The translations under genes were made by a program, and so were the position numbers. A DNA stretch of 64,000 bases from Mesonia sp008017825 (GTDB lineage: Bacteria > Bacteroidota > Bacteroidia > Flavobacteriales > Flavobacteriaceae). Each line of letters opens with the position of its first letter. Position 1 is the stretch's first letter. The notes under the pieces were generated by a model. The model ran no database searches and was not told the DNA's origin. It saw only the letters and a list, made by a program, of their open reading frames with translations. Where the stretch lies: the NCBI RefSeq assembly GCF_008017825.1, contig NZ_VRLS01000006.1, positions 1 to 64,000 of the forward strand. Reading direction: 5' to 3'. This document shows, one piece after another, positions 32,652-41,470 of the stretch.

Positions 32652-32659
32652 TACCTTTG
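32652..32659 (+). promoter_or_regulatory. Promoter -7 box for the TPR protein gene
   Basis: TACCTTTG, an exact TAnnTTTG match, 19 bases before the ATG at 32679. Confidence 0.55.
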
Positions 32660-32678
32660 CGCTTCTTAAAAAAACAAT

Positions 32679-33194
32679 ATGTATAACAAAAATATAAAAC
32701 TCATTTTAGCAATAGCCTCTTTTGCTTTTGCTGTTTACCAATTTATTGAAGGAAATATAGGAAACGGAATTTGTTTTATACTCCTTGCCGCTATTTTTAT
32801 CTTCTTATATTTTAAAAACGAAATGATTTTGTTAGCGTTTATGCGCTTAAGAAAACAAGATTTTGAAGGTGCAAAAAAATGGTTAGATAAAATAAAAAAT
32901 CCAGAAGCTGCTTTAGTTACTAAGCAACAAGGTTATTACTGGTACTTACACGGGTTAATGTACTCACAAAAGAATATTACTAAAGCTGAGAAGTACTTCA
33001 AAAAAGCAATCAAGCTTGGTCTTTCTATGAGTCAAGATTTAGCAATGGCCAAGCTTAATTTAGCAGGCATTTCTATGACTAAAAGAAGGAAAAGAGAAGC
33101 ACAAATGTATTTAAAAGAAGCAAAGAATGCCGATAAGCATAATATGCTTGCTGACCAAATTAAAATGATGAAGCAGCAAATGAAAAAAATATAA
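32679..33194 (+). CDS. Membrane-anchored TPR-repeat protein
   Basis: The 171-residue protein has two N-terminal membrane helices (about 7-48) followed by helical repeats. GYYWYLHGLMYSQKNITKAEKYFKKAIKLGL fits a TPR unit (quoted in part), and another pair follows with MAKLNLAGISMTKRRKREAQMYL. The C-terminus is basic and Met-rich. It is probably a scaffold at the inner membrane, partner unknown. It is monocistronic between its own promoter and terminator. Confidence 0.78.
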   Translation: MYNKNIKLILAIASFAFAVYQFIEGNIGNGICFILLAAIFIFLYFKNEMILLAFMRLRKQDFEGAKKWLDKIKNPEAALVTKQQGYYWYLHGLMYSQKNITKAEKYFKKAIKLGLSMSQDLAMAKLNLAGISMTKRRKREAQMYLKEAKNADKHNMLADQIKMMKQQMKKI

Positions 33195-33234
33195 CATATT
33201 TCACAAAAACAAACACATAAGTTATTTATTTAAC

Positions 33235-33262
33235 AATAAATCCCGACTTTTCGGGATTTATT
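33235..33262 (+). terminator. Terminator after the TPR protein gene
   Basis: Perfect 12-base stem AATAAATCCCGA / TCGGGATTTATT with a 4-base loop. Confidence 0.85.
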
Positions 33263-33294
33263 TGTATTTTTAAGAAAACATAAAAGAAAAGCGT

Positions 33295-33993
33295 ATGAAA
33301 TTATTTCTACCATTTCTATTTATTTTCTTAATTAGCTATTCGGTTTTCGCACAAGGTAGAAAAGTCTATTTTTCTGAAGCTGTAGGAATTCATATACCTA
33401 AATACAAGAAGAAAGCTAAAAAAGCTTACCGACAAGATAATACCCAATATGCTGAATTTTTATTCGACTCATTGGTAAAGAATCATCTTTCTGGAACTTA
33501 CATAGATAACTTCAATATCAATTGTATTGGCAAAACAAAAAAGTGCTTTAACGATTATAAAAAACCTATCTACTTAACTACTTACGCTTCTTGGTGCGTG
33601 CCAGGTAAAGGCGAGATTCCTGCGCTTAATGAACTAGCAAAAAAATATAAAGATAAAATAGATTTTATTGTGCTTTTTTGGGACGAAAAGAAAAATGTGA
33701 AAGAAGTAATTTCTGATTATAGAGGGTATATCGATATCGTATATGTAGACGAACTGAAGAACAAAGATGCCTATATTGTAAAAACTATGAAGCACTCATT
33801 AGGTTTCCCTACAACATTTTATATAGGTTCAGATAAAAAAATAATCCACATAGATCGTACAGCAAAACTTCCGTTTACAGATCCTTTTGAGAAATCTTAC
33901 AACCTCAACTTCAATAATCTTTCATCTGGTATTTCTGAAATTTTAGCCCACGAAGAAGAATTGTTATCTTCAACTCCATTTACTTTAAATTGA
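33295..33993 (+). CDS. Periplasmic thioredoxin-like protein with a single active-site Cys
   Basis: The 232-residue protein has a signal peptide (1-19, ending VFAQ) and a TlpA/ResA-like thioredoxin fold (about 85-200). The strand-loop KPIYLTTYASWCVPGKGEIP holds the active site, with the usual WCxPC changed to WCVPG: Cys101 is kept and the resolving Cys is Gly104. The cis-proline loop is SLGFPTTFYIG. Two more cysteines, Cys77 and Cys84, lie just before the domain in a Cys-x6-Cys pair and could act in its place. A role as disulfide reductase is therefore uncertain. It converges with cls, which begins the base after its stop. Confidence 0.83.
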   Translation: MKLFLPFLFIFLISYSVFAQGRKVYFSEAVGIHIPKYKKKAKKAYRQDNTQYAEFLFDSLVKNHLSGTYIDNFNINCIGKTKKCFNDYKKPIYLTTYASWCVPGKGEIPALNELAKKYKDKIDFIVLFWDEKKNVKEVISDYRGYIDIVYVDELKNKDAYIVKTMKHSLGFPTTFYIGSDKKIIHIDRTAKLPFTDPFEKSYNLNFNNLSSGISEILAHEEELLSSTPFTLN

Positions 33994-35448
33994 TTAAAGT
34001 AAAGGCGCCCAAAGTCTACAAAATGATTCTTTTAATTTTTCCAAAAAATCTCTTTTTTTCCAGTTTTCTAAAGAAACTTTATCACAATGTTCTACATCAT
34101 CATTAAACATATGAATTAACTGCTGACTAATTTCTCTATTGTAAACTAAGGCATTTACCTCAAAATTAATCTCAAAACTACGATAATCCATATTAGAGGT
34201 TCCCACAGTTGTAAACTCTCCATCTACCACCATCGTTTTGGCGTGTACCATGCCCTTGCAATAATGATATACCTGAATACCAGATTCTAAAATATCTAAC
34301 ACATACGAATTAGTAGCATACTTTGCGGCCCAAGAATCCCCCTCTTTAGGAACCAAAACCTTGACCTCAACTCCTCTTCTACTAGCGGTTTTAAGCGCCG
34401 TTAAAATTTGTTCATTAGGAATAAAATAAGGAGTAGTAATGTAGATACTTTCCTTAGCGGAATTGATCGCTGTAAAAATTGCTTCCATAATATGTGGCCA
34501 ACTAGAATCTGGCCCACTAGCAGCGATTTGGACAGCCACTTCACCACAATTATCCATTTGAGGAAAAAAGGGATCAATGATTTTTATCTCTTGTTTACTC
34601 ACAAAATTCCAATTCAGTAAAAAGTGTGATTGTAGAGATTTTATAGCATTTCCTTCAATTCGTAAATGTGTGTCACGCCAGTAACCTTTCTCACATGGGT
34701 TTACATAATCATCAGACACATTTACGCCTCCTACGTAACCTAACGTTCCGTCAATAATCACAATTTTACGATGATCTCTATAATTCAGTTTTCTAGTTAA
34801 ATTAGGAAACCAAACAGGCATAAATGGGAAAATCTCTATTCCGCAAGATTGCATGCGTTTGACTTGTTTTCCGCTAAGGTCGCTCCCTACGTAATCATAG
34901 ATAACTCTAACGTAAATTCCTTCTTGAGCCTTTTTACAAAGAATATCTATAAGCTGAAGTCCGATTTTATCTGAATTTAGAATATAATATTCTAAATGAA
35001 TATGATCTTTCGCTTTTTTTAAATCTTTAAAAAGAGATTCAAACTTTTTCTCTCCATTGATTAAAACTTTCACATCATTGCCAAAGGTGAGCGGTTTTTT
35101 TTGGTTATGTTGAAGCAGTTTTACAATATTTACTTGATTGTCTAAAAACTTATCTTCATACTTATCTAACTCTTGTTCACCTAATAACAGCTTCTCTTCC
35201 CATTGTTTTACCTTTTCATCATTAAAAACCTTTCGGCGTTTAAACATCTTATCTTTTCGATACTCTTGACCAAAGAAAAAGTAGATAAGCAAACCTACAA
35301 ATGGTAATACAATAAGCGATAATATATAAGAGACGGTGGTGACAGGATTTCTATTATTTAAAATAATAAAAAAAGCCGTACCAATAGCTATCACATAGTT
35401 AATGATAAGCAATGTAAAAAAAACATTGTTTTGAACGAAGTCTATCAT
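33994..35448 (-). CDS. cls: Cardiolipin synthase (phospholipase D family)
   Basis: The 484-residue enzyme joins two phosphatidylglycerol molecules into cardiolipin and glycerol at the inner membrane. Two N-terminal membrane helices (about 8-62) precede two phospholipase D domains with the HKD motifs HRKIVIIDGTLGYVGG and HAKTMVVDGEFTTVGTSN. The end YRSFEINFEVNALVYN is typical of ClsA-type enzymes. The gene directly follows, without a gap, a lytic transglycosylase gene, and that in turn follows an alpha/beta hydrolase gene, making a probable three-gene envelope operon. Confidence 0.95.
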   Translation of the reverse strand: MIDFVQNNVFFTLLIINYVIAIGTAFFIILNNRNPVTTVSYILSLIVLPFVGLLIYFFFGQEYRKDKMFKRRKVFNDEKVKQWEEKLLLGEQELDKYEDKFLDNQVNIVKLLQHNQKKPLTFGNDVKVLINGEKKFESLFKDLKKAKDHIHLEYYILNSDKIGLQLIDILCKKAQEGIYVRVIYDYVGSDLSGKQVKRMQSCGIEIFPFMPVWFPNLTRKLNYRDHRKIVIIDGTLGYVGGVNVSDDYVNPCEKGYWRDTHLRIEGNAIKSLQSHFLLNWNFVSKQEIKIIDPFFPQMDNCGEVAVQIAASGPDSSWPHIMEAIFTAINSAKESIYITTPYFIPNEQILTALKTASRRGVEVKVLVPKEGDSWAAKYATNSYVLDILESGIQVYHYCKGMVHAKTMVVDGEFTTVGTSNMDYRSFEINFEVNALVYNREISQQLIHMFNDDVEHCDKVSLENWKKRDFLEKLKESFCRLWAPLL

Positions 35449-36402
35449 TTAGGGCTTATAGGTATATGTTCCTTTTTCTGGAATCTCAATTTGATAAGCT
35501 TTTCTAGATTTATTATTAAGATGCGCTTCTCTTAACCAAGGGTTATGAATTTTTAAAATCTTATAATTGATTCCAAATTCTTTTGCAAACTTAGCAAAGT
35601 CGGTAACAGCCGTATCTACCATTACTTCCTTAACCGAAAGCGTTTGGTATAAATTATCTTCCGTAAAGTTGAATCCGTAGTTTTCTGGATTATCGAGTAT
35701 GGTTTTTAAAGCTAATATTCTAAATACATATCTACCAGTTTCTGCATTTAAAAGCAAATCGTAATATTCGTGAACATCTTGACGGTCTTGTTGTCTAGTT
35801 ATCCCATAGTTACCGGCATTGTAAGCTGCTGCAGCTAATGTCCAGCTATCAAATTTCTTTTTTGACTCTAATAAATACTTACAAGCTGCTATGGTAGATT
35901 TTTCTATATGATAACGTTCATCTACATTATCGTTTACTTCTAAACCATATTCTTTTGCTGTAGATTCCATAATTTGCCAAAAACCAGTTGCTCCTGCCGG
36001 AGAAACAACTTGTGTAAGTCCGCTTTCCGCTACAGCTAAATATTTAAAATCTTCAGGAATTCCGTATTTTTTTAAAATAGGTTCGATGATCGGAAAATAC
36101 TTATGAGCTCTTTTTATAAGCAACAAACCATTAGATTGCCAATAGGTGTTTACTAGCAACTCCCTATCCATTCTTTCTTTTATATCAGGATTCTCTGTAG
36201 GCACTCTTTCTCCCGCGAAGTTTAAATTTTCTGGAATAGGCAGAGCATAGATATTGTAATCTTTTACCACCTTATCTGGATCTACCTTGGTTTTTTCAAC
36301 CTGTACTTTCTCTTCTTTTGAAACCGAACTCACCCCTTGTATTCCAATTCCGGCAACGGCAATTGCCCCTGCTATCGTTAATATGTTTTTTATATTTTTC
36401 AT
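35449..36402 (-). CDS. Lytic murein transglycosylase (SLT domain)
   Basis: The 317-residue protein has an N-terminal signal or anchor helix (about 5-25) and an SLT/MltD-like catalytic domain. The catalytic Glu is in LAVAESGLTQVVSPAGATGFWQ (split by the turn), followed by AAAYNAGNYGITRQQ. It cleaves the glycan strands of peptidoglycan in the periplasm, leaving 1,6-anhydro ends. A C-terminal stretch (about 245-317) with FAKFAKEFGINYKILKIHNPW resembles the first part of LysM-like binding regions but has no clear LysM. It ends adjacent to the cls start. Confidence 0.92.
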   Translation of the reverse strand: MKNIKNILTIAGAIAVAGIGIQGVSSVSKEEKVQVEKTKVDPDKVVKDYNIYALPIPENLNFAGERVPTENPDIKERMDRELLVNTYWQSNGLLLIKRAHKYFPIIEPILKKYGIPEDFKYLAVAESGLTQVVSPAGATGFWQIMESTAKEYGLEVNDNVDERYHIEKSTIAACKYLLESKKKFDSWTLAAAAYNAGNYGITRQQDRQDVHEYYDLLLNAETGRYVFRILALKTILDNPENYGFNFTEDNLYQTLSVKEVMVDTAVTDFAKFAKEFGINYKILKIHNPWLREAHLNNKSRKAYQIEIPEKGTYTYKP

Positions 36403-36412
36403 TTGCTTTTTT

Positions 36413-37111
36413 TTAATCTTGTTCTTTATTCTTATTTCTTAATTTACCTTCTAAAATAAGTTCAGGCAGGTGTTCATTAAACCACCTAAACCTATCGATA
36501 ATCATAATGTGGGTACCATTTTTTATGGTAATACAATTTCTGATATTTTTATACGGAAAAACAATATCCTTGTCCCCATGAATATGAATTACATTAGGAA
36601 TCGTTTCTTCTTGATCCCAACACAACATTTGTTTTACCGCCCAATCTATATAACGTTTATCACTTACCGATAAGTATTGGCGGTATAAGGCTGCTCTTTT
36701 CTTTAAAAATTTACTAACTGGTAGTTTTTCGAGGTTTCCCAACTTATCGACTAAACTCGTTGGGAAAATCTTATAAATAGCCGTTTTCCTAGCAAATTGC
36801 ATTCTTCTAGGCAACTCAAACTTATTCTTTACCGTAGAGATTAAAATTAAACGCTTTACGCGGATTTGCTTACTCATCTCTTGTACAATTACCCCGCCAA
36901 AAGACACTCCAATCAATACGGGATTCTCATGATGAACATCTTGCAACATTCTTTTGGTATAATCTTTTAAAGATTCATTTTTCAAAGGGATTTTCCACGC
37001 TAGCCAATGTATTTTAAAATTTTCTTTTGGCAATTTAATATGTTCAAAAATACTTGGATTAGCCGCCATCCCTGGCATAAAATAAACGTGAATTAAATTG
37101 TCTTGAATCAT
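36413..37111 (-). CDS. Alpha/beta hydrolase
   Basis: The 232-residue hydrolase retains a complete catalytic set, unlike the one at 2.4 kb: nucleophile Ser in LIGVSFGGVIVQEM, acid in HIHGDKDIVFPYK and His in KNGTHIMIIDRF. There is no signal peptide, so it is cytosolic. The compact shape with a small lid resembles bacterial esterases of unknown substrate. It is the first gene of the run with a lytic transglycosylase and cardiolipin synthase, 10 bases upstream of the former. Confidence 0.85.
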   Translation of the reverse strand: MIQDNLIHVYFMPGMAANPSIFEHIKLPKENFKIHWLAWKIPLKNESLKDYTKRMLQDVHHENPVLIGVSFGGVIVQEMSKQIRVKRLILISTVKNKFELPRRMQFARKTAIYKIFPTSLVDKLGNLEKLPVSKFLKKRAALYRQYLSVSDKRYIDWAVKQMLCWDQEETIPNVIHIHGDKDIVFPYKNIRNCITIKNGTHIMIIDRFRWFNEHLPELILEGKLRNKNKEQD

Positions 37112-37271
37112 CTTTTAACAACGGTCTAACAGTAACCTATTAAAATATACAGTAAATTTACTAGGTAAAAATATTTTATAAAAATGGTTTTACCTCATTT
37201 AAAAGGTTAAAACTAAAGCAATTTTATTTTTACTCTACCTCATTTTAACCTATATCCTAAATTAAACCATT
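37112..37271. other. Intergenic region with two TACCTCATTT direct repeats
   Basis: This A+T-rich divergent gap holds two direct copies of TACCTCATTT at 37191-37200 and 37236-37245, each followed by an A+T run and an AGGTT- or AACC-like half-site. It may bind a regulator for one of the flanking genes, but nothing else is visible. Confidence 0.35.
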
Positions 37272-37577
37272 ATGGAAGAGGACACCATCGAACTTAAAGA
37301 CAATGAATTTCTAAGACAGTTTGAAACTAATATTGATAATGAATTGATTAAACTTGAATATTCCTTACAAGAAAGAAAAATTTTTCTTTCTAAACTTACC
37401 ATTTCAGAGGAAAGAAGAAGTGACGGTACACTAGAAAAATTCTTAACCGCAATTTTCGATTACATATTAGATAAAGGTCGAATAAGAATTGTTCCTACAG
37501 GTAAAGATGTGGCTACATTTTTTAGAGCCAACAAATCTAAATACAGCGATCTGCTTCCTATAGGAATGAATATCTAA
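37272..37577 (+). CDS. Small GNAT-like acetyltransferase (YjdJ-type)
   Basis: A 101-residue protein of the single-domain PF14542-like GNAT group. It shows the early strands NEFLRQFETNIDNELIKLEY, the acetyl-CoA strand RKIFLSKLTISEERRSDG and the closing RIRIVPTGKDVATFFRANK. These mini-GNATs lack the long N-terminal part of typical acetyltransferases and their substrate is unknown. Its TAA overlaps the stop codon of the convergent mtaB by 3 to 4 bases, with no terminator between them. Confidence 0.84.
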   Translation: MEEDTIELKDNEFLRQFETNIDNELIKLEYSLQERKIFLSKLTISEERRSDGTLEKFLTAIFDYILDKGRIRIVPTGKDVATFFRANKSKYSDLLPIGMNI

Positions 37578-38911
37578 GCTGTTATTTTTTCTGAAGCAAA
37601 GTTAAAGCGAACCAATCCATCTTCATCAATTTCAGATAAAGTAACTTGATGAAGTGTATTGACAAAAGAAGGATCCCAAGGCATCTTTACTTTTACATAG
37701 TTCTCTGTAAAACCGTGGATGTAACCTTCTTTATTTTCCCCTTCAAAAAGAACTTCTAATGTATTCCCTAACTGACTTTCGTAAAAAGCACGACGCTTTT
37801 TAGCCGAAAGACCTCTAAGCATTTTACTTCTTTTCTTTCTTACTTTTAATGGTACTGCTCCTTCCATTTCTGCAGCTGGGGTATTGTCTCTTTCTGAATA
37901 AGTAAATACGTGTAAATAAGAAATATCAAGCTCATTTAAAAAATTATAAGTCTCTAAGAAAAGTTCATCTGTCTCTCCTGGAAAACCTACAATTACATCT
38001 ACACCAATACAAGCATTTGGCATTACTCGCTTAATTTGACTTACACGGTCTACATACAAGCTACTCATATAACGACGCTTCATCTTTTTTAATAGAGTAT
38101 CGCTACCACTTTGTAACGGAATATGAAAATGCGGAACAAACGTATTGCTTTGCGCCACAAAATCTATAGTTTCATTTTTTAAAAGATTGGGTTCTATAGA
38201 AGAAATGCGTAAACGTTCTATTCCATTTACCTCATCTAACGCCTTTACTAAATCTAAAAAAGTGTGCTCATGGCGCTTATTACCAAACTCTCCTTTTCCG
38301 TAATCACCTATATTTACACCAGTGAGAACAATTTCTTTAATATTTTGTTCTGAAATTTCTTTAGCATTTTTTAGTACATTCTCTAAAGTATCACTTCTAG
38401 AAATACCCCTTGCTAAAGGGATGGTACAATACGTACATTTATAATCGCAACCATCTTGAACTTTTAGGAAAGCTCGAGTACGATCTCCTATACTGTAAGA
38501 ACCCACATAAAAATCGGCTTCCTCGATTTCGCAAGAATGAACCTCCCCCATGTCATTTTTAGAGAGATCATTAAGGTAATCGGTGATTTTAAATTTTTCG
38601 GTTGCCCCAAGAACTAAATCTACCCCATTCACATCGGCCAATTCTTCTGGCTTTAGTTGCGCATAACAGCCTATAGCAATTACAAAAGCATCACTATTTA
38701 CTTTCTGAGCTTGCTTTACGATCGTCTTAAATCGCTTGTCTGCATTTTCGGTTACACTGCACGTATTTATTACGTAAATATCGGCTTCTTCATTAAACTC
38801 CACTCTAGAAAATCCTTCATTTTCAAAAGATCTAGCAATCGTAGAAGTTTCAGAAAAATTTAATTTACACCCTAGGGTATAAAAAGCGACTTTTTTATTT
38901 TCGTGCATCAT
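37574..38911 (-). CDS. mtaB: tRNA (t6A37) methylthiotransferase MtaB
   Basis: The 445-residue radical-SAM enzyme converts t6A37 to ms2t6A37 in tRNAs for ANN codons, using SAM and two 4Fe-4S clusters. The N-terminal UPF0004 domain has cysteines in YTLGCKLNFSE, VINTCSVT and IAIGCYAQL. The radical-SAM cluster is CDYKCTYCTIPLARG, and a TRAM domain closes the protein (about 375-440). Length and the GCKLN motif fit MtaB rather than MiaB. The start may be either of two adjacent ATGs (38911 or 38908). A TATATTTG promoter box lies upstream. Confidence 0.95.
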   Translation of the reverse strand: MMHENKKVAFYTLGCKLNFSETSTIARSFENEGFSRVEFNEEADIYVINTCSVTENADKRFKTIVKQAQKVNSDAFVIAIGCYAQLKPEELADVNGVDLVLGATEKFKITDYLNDLSKNDMGEVHSCEIEEADFYVGSYSIGDRTRAFLKVQDGCDYKCTYCTIPLARGISRSDTLENVLKNAKEISEQNIKEIVLTGVNIGDYGKGEFGNKRHEHTFLDLVKALDEVNGIERLRISSIEPNLLKNETIDFVAQSNTFVPHFHIPLQSGSDTLLKKMKRRYMSSLYVDRVSQIKRVMPNACIGVDVIVGFPGETDELFLETYNFLNELDISYLHVFTYSERDNTPAAEMEGAVPLKVRKKRSKMLRGLSAKKRRAFYESQLGNTLEVLFEGENKEGYIHGFTENYVKVKMPWDPSFVNTLHQVTLSEIDEDGLVRFNFASEKITA

Positions 38912-38982
38912 AAGCTCTTTCGTATTCTTTTAGTAATATTGTGTGATACTAAAGAAGTAGTTTATTTTTCCTTAAAGGGCTG

Positions 38983-38990
38983 CAAATATA
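38983..38990 (-). promoter_or_regulatory. Promoter -7 box for mtaB
   Basis: Minus-strand TATATTTG, an exact TAnnTTTG match, with a leader of about 65 bases. Confidence 0.55.
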
Positions 38991-39014
38991 CGACCTTAAA
39001 CTGTTATACTCAAA

Positions 39015-40631
39015 TTGAATAGATCCTCACTTGTTTTAAAAATCGACTCTCTGGCATTATTACTTTTACCATTGCTTTTCTATGCTTGTGGAAACTCTTC
39101 TACTGATCAAAATGATCATCTAGTTTTTAGATATAATGAACATGCTAATATTACTTCTTTAGATCCTGCTTTTGCAAAGGATCAACGTAATATTTGGGCT
39201 TGTAATCAACTATACAATAGTTTAATTCAATTAGATGACCAGCTGAATACACAACCCGACATTGCTAAATCCTGGCAAGTTTCAAAAGACGCAAAAACCT
39301 ACACTTTTGTACTAAGAGACGATGTTTTTTTCCACGAAAGTGAAATTTTCGGAAAACAAAAGACAAGAAAAGTAAAGGCTAAAGATGTAGTTTACAGTCT
39401 TAGGCGGTTGACCGATACTAAAATTGCTTCTCCCGGAAGTTGGGTCATGCAGCAAGTAAAAAATATTTCTGCTAAAAATGATTCAGTTGTAGTTATCGAA
39501 TTGAATCAAGCTTTTCCTGCTTTTTTAGGTTTGCTCTCTATGAAATATACCAGCATTGTCCCAGTGGAGATGGAAAATTCAGATTTTCGAGAAAACCCTA
39601 TCGGCACGGGTCCTTTTCATTTTAAACGTTGGGAAGCCAATGAAAAACTAGTATTTAGAAAAAATGACCTTTATTTTGAAAAGGATAAAAATGGAAATCA
39701 ACTCCCCTACCTAGAAGCTGTAGCTATCACATTTTTACCCGACAAACAGAGTGAATTTCTTCAATTTGCACAGGGAAAGATAGATTTTCTTAGCGGATTA
39801 GATCCGTCGTATAAAGATGAATTGCTTAACGCCAAAGGAGAATTGCAAGCGAACTACGAAGAGCGTATTCAAATGCTAAGAGCACCTTATTTAAATACTG
39901 AATATCTAGGCATATACTTAGACCACCCTTCCTCGGAAATAAAATCAAAAAAAATTAGACAAGCCATAAATTATGGGTTTGACAGAAATACCATGATCAC
40001 CTACCTAAGAAACGGTATTGGCACACCGGCTTCTGGGGGCTTTGTCCCTAAAGGTTTACCTGGGTTTTCAGATACTAGCTATTACGAATACAATCCGCGT
40101 AAAGCGAAAAAACTTATTGAAGATTACAAAATTGAAACGGGTAATCAAAACCCCAAAATAAGTATTAGTACTAACGCTTCTTATTTAGATTTGTGTGAGT
40201 ATATACAACGTGAATTACAAAAAGTAGGATTGCAAGTTGAAATAGATGTTATGCCACCTTCTACACTTAGACAACAACGATCTGCTGGGAAATTAGCTTC
40301 TTTTCGCGCCAGTTGGATAGCAGATTATCCTGATGCCGAAAATTATCTATCTCTGTTTTACAGTGAAAATTTTTCTCCTCAAGGTCCAAATTACACTCAT
40401 TTCTCTTCTAAAAAATATGATAGCTTATACGAGCAATCCTTAAATTTAGGAGAATTAAATCAAAGAATTCCTCTATATCAAGAGATGGATTCTCTAATTA
40501 TGACGAATGCCGCTGTAGTACCATTGTATTATGATGAAGTGATTAGGTTCACTCAAAACAATGTAAACGGTCTAGGTATTAACCCGATTAATTTATTAGA
40601 TTTAAAACGGGTAAAGAAAGTCAAGAATTAA
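39015..40631 (+). CDS. Peptide/oligopeptide ABC transporter substrate-binding lipoprotein
   Basis: The 538-residue DppA/OppA-family (SBP type 5) binding protein has a lipoprotein signal ending LFYAC. The family signature appears as VFRYNEHANITSLDPAFAKD and YTFVLRDDVFFHESEIFG near the start, with IGTGPFHFKRWE and KIRQAINYGFDRNTMITYL later. It starts at a TTG codon, with no ATG before the signal peptide. No permease or ATPase genes are adjacent, so it either works with distant genes or has another role. The next gene (44 bases on) is a HipA-like kinase. Confidence 0.9.
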   Translation: MNRSSLVLKIDSLALLLLPLLFYACGNSSTDQNDHLVFRYNEHANITSLDPAFAKDQRNIWACNQLYNSLIQLDDQLNTQPDIAKSWQVSKDAKTYTFVLRDDVFFHESEIFGKQKTRKVKAKDVVYSLRRLTDTKIASPGSWVMQQVKNISAKNDSVVVIELNQAFPAFLGLLSMKYTSIVPVEMENSDFRENPIGTGPFHFKRWEANEKLVFRKNDLYFEKDKNGNQLPYLEAVAITFLPDKQSEFLQFAQGKIDFLSGLDPSYKDELLNAKGELQANYEERIQMLRAPYLNTEYLGIYLDHPSSEIKSKKIRQAINYGFDRNTMITYLRNGIGTPASGGFVPKGLPGFSDTSYYEYNPRKAKKLIEDYKIETGNQNPKISISTNASYLDLCEYIQRELQKVGLQVEIDVMPPSTLRQQRSAGKLASFRASWIADYPDAENYLSLFYSENFSPQGPNYTHFSSKKYDSLYEQSLNLGELNQRIPLYQEMDSLIMTNAAVVPLYYDEVIRFTQNNVNGLGINPINLLDLKRVKKVKN

Positions 40632-40675
40632 AATGAAATCTTAACTATGTATTTTTATACACGAACGAACCAAAA

Positions 40676-41470
40676 ATGAGTTTTAAAGCAGATTTAAGAA
40701 CTGTAAATGTAACCCGTTACATCACTCCTCTTAGAGAAGGGGGGTCTTTACCTGCGGTTGCAGATGCAGATGATGGCTTTAAATATGTCATTAAGTTTAG
40801 AGGTGCAGGTCACGGTGTTAAAGCTTTAATAGCCGATTTAATTGGTGCAGAGGTGGCTAGAGTATTAGGATTTAAAGTACCAGAGTTGGTATTTGCTCAA
40901 CTAGATGAAGCCTTTGGAAGAACAGAAGCCGATGAAGAGATACAAGATTTACTTAAGGGTAGTCAAGGATTAAATTTGGGATTGCATTTTCTTTCGAGTG
41001 CCATTAATTTTGATCCTGTAGTAACCCAAGTGGAGAACAAGTTAGCCTCCCAAATTGTGTGGCTAGATGCTTTTCTCACTAATATTGATCGCACGTTTAG
41101 AAATACAAATATGCTAATTTGGAATAAAGAAGTATGGCTTATCGATCACGGAGCTGCTTTGTATTTTCATCATTCTTGGACCAATTGGGAGAAGACTGCT
41201 CAAACTCCATTTCCGTTTATTAAAGATCATGTTTTATTACCACAAGCCAGCGATCTAACCACAGTTGATGTAGAATTTAAAAAAATTCTTACTTCAGATG
41301 TACTCCAAAAAATAGTAAATCTTATTCCTTTAGAGTGGCTGGATTGGGAAGGGTATACTGAAACTCCGGAAGAAATTAGAACCGTGTATTTTAATTTTCT
41401 GCACACACGTTTAAATTATTCAAATTTATTTATAAAAGAAGCACAGCATGCAAGGGAAGCACTTATATGA
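40676..41470 (+). CDS. HipA-like kinase family protein
   Basis: The 264-residue protein matches the short HipA-like family (HipA_2) rather than full HipA (about 440 residues). Kinase features are visible: an ATP-contacting Lys in FKYVIKFRG, the catalytic Asp and metal-binding Asn in LTNIDRTFRNTNMLI, and the DFG-like Asp in VWLIDHGAALYF. No HipB-type antitoxin gene lies beside it. Its last 23 bases overlap the start of a DUF3037 gene, so the two are coupled. Targets are unknown; full HipA phosphorylates glutamyl-tRNA synthetase. Confidence 0.88.
   Translation: MSFKADLRTVNVTRYITPLREGGSLPAVADADDGFKYVIKFRGAGHGVKALIADLIGAEVARVLGFKVPELVFAQLDEAFGRTEADEEIQDLLKGSQGLNLGLHFLSSAINFDPVVTQVENKLASQIVWLDAFLTNIDRTFRNTNMLIWNKEVWLIDHGAALYFHHSWTNWEKTAQTPFPFIKDHVLLPQASDLTTVDVEFKKILTSDVLQKIVNLIPLEWLDWEGYTETPEEIRTVYFNFLHTRLNYSNLFIKEAQHAREALI

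Noticed and set aside
37574..37577. Convergent overlap of the mini-GNAT and mtaB stop codons as an annotation error
   Set aside because: Both frames have clear family motifs to near their ends; the overlap is real and only 4 bases.
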